A model generated the notes under the pieces. The model was not told the DNA's origin, did no database searches, and saw nothing but the letters and a program-made list of their open reading frames with translations. Shown here piece after piece: positions 58,045-64,000 of a DNA stretch of 64,000 nucleotides (the first letter of the stretch is position 1; each line of letters starts with the position of its first letter). This DNA comes from Shewanella woodyi ATCC 51908 (GTDB taxonomy: Bacteria > Pseudomonadota > Gammaproteobacteria > Enterobacterales > Shewanellaceae). Position numbers and translations under genes: made by a program. The stretch lies in NCBI RefSeq assembly GCF_000019525.1, contig NC_010506.1:3162001-3226000 (forward strand), given 5' to 3'.

Positions 58045-61000
58045 TTAAGCTTCATCTGGGTTAGTGGGTAAAGGACGTGGTAGATCATCGCTATCGGACC
58101 CTTCTAGCCAGTCGACCTTGTCCATTTTTCTGACCACAACAAACTCATCACGGTTACAACCCACAGTGCCGTAATAGTTGAAGCCCCAAGACTGTTGAGC
58201 ATAACCACCAATCATATGCGTCGGTTTCATCACCACTCGGGTCACTGAGTTATGGTGACCACCTCGAGTGCCCGTCATCTCACTGCCCGGCACATTCACG
58301 ATTCGCTCCTGTGCGTGATACATCATCACCATGCCTTGATTTACACGTTGTGAAACTACCGCACGACATGCGATAGCACCGTTGGCATTGAACACCTCGA
58401 TCCAGTCGTTATCTTCGATACCAGCATCTTTGGCATCTATCTCACTCATCCAGATTATTGGACCGCCACGTGACAAAGTCAGCATCAAGAGATTATCTGA
58501 ATAGGTACTGTGAATACCCCACTTCTGATGTGGCGTGATCCAGTTAAGTACCACCTCTTTATTGCCGTTTGATTTAGTGCCTTTAACCAGATCCACGGTT
58601 TTCGTATTGATAGGAGGTCGATAGGAGACAAACTGCTCACCAAAGGCCTGCATCCACTTATGATCTTGATAGAACTGCTGACGCCCTGTGATGGTTCGCC
58701 ACGGGATCTGCTCATGGACATTGGTGTAACCTGCGGTGTAACTTACGTGCTCATCCTCTAGCCCTGACCAGGTTGGTGATGAGATGATCTTACGAGGTTG
58801 AGCCTGAACATCGCGAAAACGTATCTTCTCCTCCTGCTTAGGCTTAGCCAGATGGGTATGATCAAGTCCGGTAAACTCACTCAATGCCGCCCAGGCTTTT
58901 ACCGCCACGGCTCCGTTTGTCTCAGGTGCCAGTGTGAGAATGGTTTCCGCTGCATCAATTGCCGTTTCAATGATAGGACGTCCCTCACTAATCCCCTCAT
59001 CGGTATTGCGGTGGTTAAGATCTCCGAGCAGCAAGATCTCATCATCAGTATTCCAGTTAATCCCTTTACCACCATTACCTAGCTTGTCTAATGCAGGGCC
59101 AAAGGAGGTGAACTTCTTATAGGTATTTGGGTAATCACGCTCGACCACCACCATGTTAGGGGCGGTTAAACCAGGAATAAGCTCACACTCACCTTTTTTC
59201 CAATCTTTAACATCAAAGGGCTGAGCCAATTCGCCAGGGGTATCATGTAACATCGGCACGGTGACTAAATCCGTCTCCTTGCCTAAATGCCCGACACTGA
59301 CCTCAGAGAACGCTTTGGCTATCCCCTTATAGATCTCAAAGTCAGACTTGGCTTCCCAAGCGGGGTCGACCGCAGTCGATAACGGATGGATAAAGGGGTG
59401 CATGTCCGATGTATTCAAATCATCTTTTTCATACCAACAAGCGGTCGGCAGAATGATGTCTGAGAACATACAGGTAGAGGACATACGAAAATCCAGTGTT
59501 GTCACCAGATCTAACTTACCAGTAGCTCCCTCATCGACCCACTCCACCTCTTCAGGCTTAAATCCTCCTCGTTTACCTAAATCATCATTCATTACGCCAT
59601 TTTTAGCGCCCAATAGGTACTTGAGCATATATTCATGACCTTTACCTGAAGAGCCGAGCAGATTAGAGCGCCAGATAAACATGTTTCGAGGGAAGTTTTC
59701 TGGAGAGTCTGGCGCTTCAGAAGCAAACTTCAACTCACCTGATTTTAACTGCTGAACCGCATAATCTTTGGGGTCCATTCCCGCTTCTTTAGCTTGCTTA
59801 GCCAGATGTAGCGGATTCATATTCAGTTGTGGGGCGGAAGGCAACCAGCCCATACGCTCAGCTTTAATGTTGTAATCAAGCATATGCTCTGAAAACTCAG
59901 ACTTGTCAGCCAAGGGCGATAACACCTCATGGATACTGACCTTCTCATGGCGCCATTGCGAAGAGTGGTTGTAGAAGAAGGAGGTACCGTTCATCTGACG
60001 TGGCGGACGTGACCAGTCCAAACCAAATGCCAATGGCTGCCAACCTGTTTGCGGACGCAGCTTTTCCTGTCCAACATAGTGAGACCAACCGCCACCAGAT
60101 TGACCCACACAGCCACACATCATCACCATGTTAATAAGGCCACGGTAGTTCATGTCCATGTGATACCAGTGATTCATGGCTGCGCCGACGATGATCATCG
60201 CCTTACCCTTTGTCTTATCTGCAGTATCAGCAAACTCACGGGCAACTTTAATCACCTTGTCACGAGAAACTCCAGTGATCTTCTCCTGCCAAGCTGGCGT
60301 ACCGGGAATATCCTGATCGTAACTGCTGGCCACACCGCCACCACCCAATCCACGATCAAGACCATAGTTGGCCATCATCAAATCATAAACGGTGGCAACA
60401 GTTAACTCTTCACCGTTTGCGGCCATCACTTTACGACTTGGAACATTTCTCACCTGAACATCATCATGCTCACAGGAGACCCAATGTTTATTAGTGTCAT
60501 CAGCCGCAAAGTGCGGGAAAGAGACCGCTGAGACATCACCACCAATCAGCGATAACTGGAGTTTTGTCTCCTTGCCCTCTTTACCTTCCCGCTCCTTGAT
60601 GTTCCACTTGCCCTTCTCCCCCCAGCGATAACCGATAGAGCCAGTTGGCGAGACAAATTCATCTGAGTTTTCATCGATACCGATAGTTTTCCACTCAGGG
60701 TTATTTTCTTGACCTAAGTTTTCGCCTAAATCTGATGCACGCAAAAATCGCGTTGATTTAAGCGAGTTGTCATCATGCTTCTCAAGAACCACCAGCATAG
60801 GAAAGTCAGTGTACTGACGCACATAGTTGGTGAAGTACTCACTCGGATTATCCAAGTGAAACTCTCTTAAGATCACGTGGCCAAAAGCCATGCCTAAGGC
60901 TGCATCAGATCCCTGCTTAGGATTAAGCCACTCATCGGTCAGCTTAGAAACCTCAGCATAATCAGGGGTAATTGAAACCGTTTTAGCCCCTTTATAACGC

Positions 61001-61809
61001 ACCTCAGTAAAGAAATGAGCATCGGGAGTACGGGTTTGAGGCACGTTCGAGCCCCAAGCGATAATGTAGTTGGAGTTATACCAATCGGCAGACTCTGGCA
61101 CATCGGTCTGCTCACCCCATGTCATAGGTGATGATGGCGGCAAGTCACAATACCAATCATAGAAACTTAAACACACACCACCGATAAGAGAAAGATAACG
61201 AGCACCAGCAGCATATGAGACCATAGACATAGCAGGAATTGGCGAGAAACCAATAACGCGATCTGGACCAAATGTCTTTGTGGTATAGACGTTGGCTGCT
61301 GCAATAATTTCATTAACTTCATCCCAGCTAGAGCGAACGAATCCCCCCATGCCGCGCTTTGACTTGTATGAATCAGCTTTCGCCTTATCCTCTACAATCG
61401 ATGCCCAAGCATTGACAGGATCTTGGTTTGCTCTTGCTTGGCGCCATAACTTCAATAAAGGTTTACGAACCTTAGGATACTTTAGACGGTTAGCACTGTA
61501 GAGATACCAAGAGTAGCTGGCGCCGCGAGGACAGCCGCGGGGCTCATGGTTTGGTAGATCTGGACGGGTTCTCGGGTAATCTGTTTGCTGGGTTTCCCAG
61601 GTAACAAGTCCATTTTTAACGTAGATCTTCCATGAGCAGGAACCAGTACAGTTCACTCCATGAGTAGAGCGCACTACCTTGTCGTGTTGCCAGCGTTGGC
61701 GATAACTGTTTTCCCACTCACGACTCTCATTGGTGGTTTCACCGTGACCATCGCTAAACTCGCCCGTTTTCTTCTTTAAGAACTGTAAGCGATCAAGAAA
61801 ATTACTCAT
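58045..61809 (-). CDS. narG: Respiratory nitrate reductase alpha subunit
   Basis: Catalytic Mo-bis-MGD subunit reducing nitrate to nitrite on the cytoplasmic face. 1254 residues from ATG 61809 ('MSNFLDRLQFLKKKTGEFSD', with GGAG seven bases upstream); an upstream ATG at 61848 has no support. FS0 ligands H50, C54, C58 and C93 ('STHGVNCTGSCSW') match E. coli spacing, and the Asp in 'GEQTDVPESADWYNS' corresponds to the Mo-ligand region. All domains appear intact. First gene of narGHJI, downstream of a second narK. Confidence 0.97.
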   Translation of the reverse strand: MSNFLDRLQFLKKKTGEFSDGHGETTNESREWENSYRQRWQHDKVVRSTHGVNCTGSCSWKIYVKNGLVTWETQQTDYPRTRPDLPNHEPRGCPRGASYSWYLYSANRLKYPKVRKPLLKLWRQARANQDPVNAWASIVEDKAKADSYKSKRGMGGFVRSSWDEVNEIIAAANVYTTKTFGPDRVIGFSPIPAMSMVSYAAGARYLSLIGGVCLSFYDWYCDLPPSSPMTWGEQTDVPESADWYNSNYIIAWGSNVPQTRTPDAHFFTEVRYKGAKTVSITPDYAEVSKLTDEWLNPKQGSDAALGMAFGHVILREFHLDNPSEYFTNYVRQYTDFPMLVVLEKHDDNSLKSTRFLRASDLGENLGQENNPEWKTIGIDENSDEFVSPTGSIGYRWGEKGKWNIKEREGKEGKETKLQLSLIGGDVSAVSFPHFAADDTNKHWVSCEHDDVQVRNVPSRKVMAANGEELTVATVYDLMMANYGLDRGLGGGGVASSYDQDIPGTPAWQEKITGVSRDKVIKVAREFADTADKTKGKAMIIVGAAMNHWYHMDMNYRGLINMVMMCGCVGQSGGGWSHYVGQEKLRPQTGWQPLAFGLDWSRPPRQMNGTSFFYNHSSQWRHEKVSIHEVLSPLADKSEFSEHMLDYNIKAERMGWLPSAPQLNMNPLHLAKQAKEAGMDPKDYAVQQLKSGELKFASEAPDSPENFPRNMFIWRSNLLGSSGKGHEYMLKYLLGAKNGVMNDDLGKRGGFKPEEVEWVDEGATGKLDLVTTLDFRMSSTCMFSDIILPTACWYEKDDLNTSDMHPFIHPLSTAVDPAWEAKSDFEIYKGIAKAFSEVSVGHLGKETDLVTVPMLHDTPGELAQPFDVKDWKKGECELIPGLTAPNMVVVERDYPNTYKKFTSFGPALDKLGNGGKGINWNTDDEILLLGDLNHRNTDEGISEGRPIIETAIDAAETILTLAPETNGAVAVKAWAALSEFTGLDHTHLAKPKQEEKIRFRDVQAQPRKIISSPTWSGLEDEHVSYTAGYTNVHEQIPWRTITGRQQFYQDHKWMQAFGEQFVSYRPPINTKTVDLVKGTKSNGNKEVVLNWITPHQKWGIHSTYSDNLLMLTLSRGGPIIWMSEIDAKDAGIEDNDWIEVFNANGAIACRAVVSQRVNQGMVMMYHAQERIVNVPGSEMTGTRGGHHNSVTRVVMKPTHMIGGYAQQSWGFNYYGTVGCNRDEFVVVRKMDKVDWLEGSDSDDLPRPLPTNPDEA

Positions 61810-61942
61810 CTTTTTACTCCATTGACCTAAGACAACAACCAAAATCATCTAATAGCTCGGCTGCCTGTCAGCAATTTTTTATTATGTAAATGTTGCTCAA
61901 CCCAGAGTGAACGTTCCAAGCGCCTCACCCGGAATTAACGCT

Positions 61943-61967
61943 TGTTGCGCTAACAAAAAGCGCAACA
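61943..61967. other. Hairpin between narK and narG
   Basis: TGTTGCGCT-AACAAAA-AGCGCAACA: a perfect 9-bp stem in the 166-base gap between the second narK stop and narG. No T-run, so it may be a partial terminator or mRNA processing/stability element that sets narG level relative to narK. Confidence 0.6.
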
Positions 61968-61975
61968 CTGAGTGA

Positions 61976-63580
61976 TTAAGGATTGTGGTGCTCAGCTCCT
62001 GGTCTTAGATAAAACCACCAGTTAATGGCGATACACAGTGCGTAGAAGATGGCAAAGCCGTAGAGAGCATTCTCAGGTGTGGTTAACTTAATCTGCTCAC
62101 CCAAAACCTTAGGAATAATGAATGCGCCATAAGCGGCTACAGCTGATGTCCAACCTAAAACGGGGCCAGCCTGCTCTTTATCAAACACCATAGAGATGGT
62201 TCTAAATGTTGAACCGTTACCGATCCCAGTCGCGGCAAACAAGATAAGGAACAACACTAGGAAAGGAACAAAATACTCTTGCGGTGTCGGCGATGCGTAA
62301 GCGGCCTGCATAAAGTAAGCAACACCAATGGCACTGGCTACCATGACAACTGCGCAGATCTGGGTCACTTTTGCGCCGCCCATCTTGTCTGCTATCCAGC
62401 CACCAACTGGGCGAATAAGCGCACCAATAAAGGGCCCCATCCAGGCGTACATCAATGCACTCGGTCCATTAGGATTGGCGATATCATGGTTCATCACACC
62501 GTCGACCATCACATGCTGATAACCAAATATCACTTTTATCGACAAACCAAAGCCTGCAGCAAAACCGATAAATGAGCCGAAAGTCATGGTGTAGATGATG
62601 CTCATCACCCAAGTATGTTTATTATTAAAAATCTTATATTGACGAGAGAGGTTCTCGTTAACTTGACCTGGGATCAGTTTTAGAAGAAAAACCGTCAGCG
62701 CAATGACTATCGGCAGGACTATCCATTTACTCACCCCAAAGCCTGAGCCGCCAACATTTTCCGGTAGCATCAACCAGAGGCCAAAAATAGAGGTCACAAA
62801 TCCAATCGCTAACATGCCTGATATAATGCCAAATGATCCCATCGGGCTTGGCAACTCAGGCGTCACATGAGATGCCTTAATGTTGTTCATCCCCATCCAG
62901 CCGACGATAGCCAATGGAATTAAAAACAGTAACCAGATATAGCCTGCATTATGGATCCAAGCATCAGAGCCTGCGGGGATTTTTCCTATTAAGGTCCCTG
63001 ATGTGTTAACCAGCTCCATCGGCTCACCGCCAAAGATCCCAAAGGTCATAAACAGTGGCACTAAGATCTGCATAGTAGTAACACCAAAGTTACCCAGCCC
63101 TGCATTTAACCCTAGAGCTAAGCCCTGCTGTTTCTTAGGAAAAAAGAAACTAATATTGGACATAGAGGAAGCGAAATTACCGCCGCCGAAACCAGATAAT
63201 AAAGCTAAGATCTGAAACACCCACAGCGGCGTATTTTTATCTTGTAGGGCGATACCCGCCCCGATTGCAGGGATCATCAAAAGCGCCGTGGTAAACACTA
63301 TGGTGTTACGGCCGCCACAAAGACGAATAAAGAAGCTACTGGGAATACGTAAGGTTGCGCCGGTCAATCCCGCAACCGCCATCAGAGTGAAAAGCTCAGA
63401 CTTCGCAAACGGAAAGCCAAGGTTGAGCATTTGAATCGTAATGATCCCCCAATATAGCCACACGGCGAAACCACATAACAAACTTGGAATAGAGATCCAA
63501 AGATTACGATTAGCAATCTTCTTCCCTTCACTATCCCAAAACTTGGGATCTTCTACGTCCCATTTTTTGATATCAGACAT
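61976..63580 (-). CDS. narK: NarK-family nitrate/nitrite antiporter (second copy)
   Basis: About 534 residues from ATG 63580 ('MSDIKKWDVEDPKF', GGAG six bases upstream); a longer frame to 63670 is not needed. 12 TM helices. Nitrate signature 1 is 'GLNAGLGNFGVTTMQ' and signature 2 is 'GWTSAVAAYGAFIIPK', typical of NarK2-type carriers linked to narGHJI, usually nitrate/nitrite exchange. It lies upstream of narG on the same strand with an FNR-like box in front. Confidence 0.93.
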   Translation of the reverse strand: MSDIKKWDVEDPKFWDSEGKKIANRNLWISIPSLLCGFAVWLYWGIITIQMLNLGFPFAKSELFTLMAVAGLTGATLRIPSSFFIRLCGGRNTIVFTTALLMIPAIGAGIALQDKNTPLWVFQILALLSGFGGGNFASSMSNISFFFPKKQQGLALGLNAGLGNFGVTTMQILVPLFMTFGIFGGEPMELVNTSGTLIGKIPAGSDAWIHNAGYIWLLFLIPLAIVGWMGMNNIKASHVTPELPSPMGSFGIISGMLAIGFVTSIFGLWLMLPENVGGSGFGVSKWIVLPIVIALTVFLLKLIPGQVNENLSRQYKIFNNKHTWVMSIIYTMTFGSFIGFAAGFGLSIKVIFGYQHVMVDGVMNHDIANPNGPSALMYAWMGPFIGALIRPVGGWIADKMGGAKVTQICAVVMVASAIGVAYFMQAAYASPTPQEYFVPFLVLFLILFAATGIGNGSTFRTISMVFDKEQAGPVLGWTSAVAAYGAFIIPKVLGEQIKLTTPENALYGFAIFYALCIAINWWFYLRPGAEHHNP

Positions 63581-63732
63581 TTCGTTCTCCAACTGAACAC
63601 CAGAGTATTTGATTAAAATCTGCCTTAGAGGCGATTTACCATCGGTATTGAATCTGTCGACCTTTAGCAACTTGTTAACAGATATTTAAATTTATTCTGG
63701 TGAGGAAAATATCATCAGAGAAGAAATGTCAG

Positions 63733-63746
63733 TTGATCCAGATCAT
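63733..63746. promoter_or_regulatory. FNR/EtrA-like box upstream of the second narK
   Basis: TTGATCCAGATCAT matches 9 of 10 defined positions of TTGAT-N4-ATCAA. It is about 150 bases before the narK start and about 210 bases from the divergent partial gene, so it may act on either or both. Confidence 0.7.
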
Positions 63747-63938
63747 GTTTAGGTCAGCAAATTTGCAGCAGATCACAGCAAACTACTACTAAAGCACTAG
63801 TTAAGGATATTTTGTAATGCATTGTTTTAAAACAAATAAATTTACTTTCAACATCAACTATAAAATAAAATACTTTTCCAAAACTATTAAGTAGTAGTAA
63901 CAAAAACAAAACATTTGGCTGGTATTTATCGAGGATTA

Positions 63939-63959
63939 ATGGTGAAGTTGGTCATATGA
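63939..63959 (+). other. Possible 6-codon leader peptide
   Basis: ATG GTG AAG TTG GTC ATA TGA, with GAGG at good spacing (63931-63934). Its stop overlaps the ATG of the next frame as ATGA, suggesting translational coupling. It may equally be chance. Confidence 0.25.
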
Positions 63960-64000
63960 TAAGACAGCAATTTAACGATAAGATTGGCTCTATTGACGAT
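63956..64000 (+). CDS. Partial gene at the right edge, unknown
   Basis: Fifteen codons remain before the window ends ('MIRQQFNDKIGSIDD'). It is divergent from the narK-narG operon, where nitrate sensor genes (narX/narQ) are often found, but the fragment is too short to identify. Confidence 0.3.
   Translation, partial: MIRQQFNDKIGSIDD

Overview
The window looks like chromosome of a marine gammaproteobacterium, most probably Shewanella or a close relative. This rests on gene content and order: thiC-thiDE-thiF-thiS-thiG-thiH behind a TPP riboswitch, the dnaQ/rnhA/yafS/gloB/mltD neighbourhood, FadE of about 815 residues, MsrPQ, MltD and Slt, and moderately AT-rich DNA. It is an inference from protein families; no alignment was run. 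I see no prophage, insertion sequence or CRISPR array.

Layout. (1) 1-2.0 kb: the 3' end of a LysR regulator, then an SprA-like HEXXH-type protein with a small partner. (2) 2.1-8.9 kb: a complete thiamine (thiazole + pyrimidine + coupling) operon on the minus strand, with overlapping genes, led by a TPP riboswitch. (3) 9-20 kb: mixed single genes: a membrane-anchored unknown, a hemolysin III/PAQR protein, a DTW-domain tRNA modifier, an orphan CpxA-like sensor kinase, peptide deformylase, a POT-family transporter, an outer-membrane barrel candidate, an alkyltransferase-like repair protein, a DUF3108 protein and an AT-rich DUF4397 lipoprotein followed by an AT-rich spacer. (4) 20-25.4 kb: a class II amidotransferase, fadE with FadR- and CRP-like sites, and an NhaP-type antiporter. 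(5) 25.6-26.2 kb: two identical tRNA-Asp genes with a degenerate tRNA-Asp copy between them, a strong promoter, and a run of hairpins downstream. (6) 26.3-33.3 kb: dnaQ, rnhA, a YeiE-like LysR regulator, yafS, gloB, mltD. (7) 33.3-45.1 kb: an AsmA-family protein plus BsuPI-domain lipoprotein, an RraA-like protein, a chemoreceptor, msrPQ, rmuC, slt and an EAL-domain protein. (8) 45.2-49.1 kb: a MoxR ATPase, DUF58 and transglutaminase-like operon. (9) 49.3-64 kb: a nitrate island with a NarK transporter, a fused PP2C phosphatase/Ser-Thr kinase, a small protein of the type databases label 'ribonucleotide reductase subunit alpha', an HPP membrane protein, a PpiC foldase, narGHJI and a second NarK, with FNR/EtrA-like boxes in front of both narK genes.

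How the genes work together. The last 15 kb encode anaerobic nitrate respiration: NarK-type carriers bring nitrate in and nitrite out, NarGHI reduces nitrate at the inner membrane with quinol electrons, NarJ matures NarG, and the PpiC protein may help folding. The accessory kinase/phosphatase, small protein and HPP protein sit where a regulatory or nitrite-handling role is plausible but unproven. The rest is mainly housekeeping: cofactor synthesis, cell-wall turnover (MltD, Slt), replication and repair (DnaQ, RnhA, RmuC, Atl), envelope protein repair (MsrPQ) and fatty-acid oxidation. The points most worth a second look are the accessory genes of the nitrate island, the degenerate tRNA-Asp with its rebuilt stem, and the hairpin series after the tRNA cluster.
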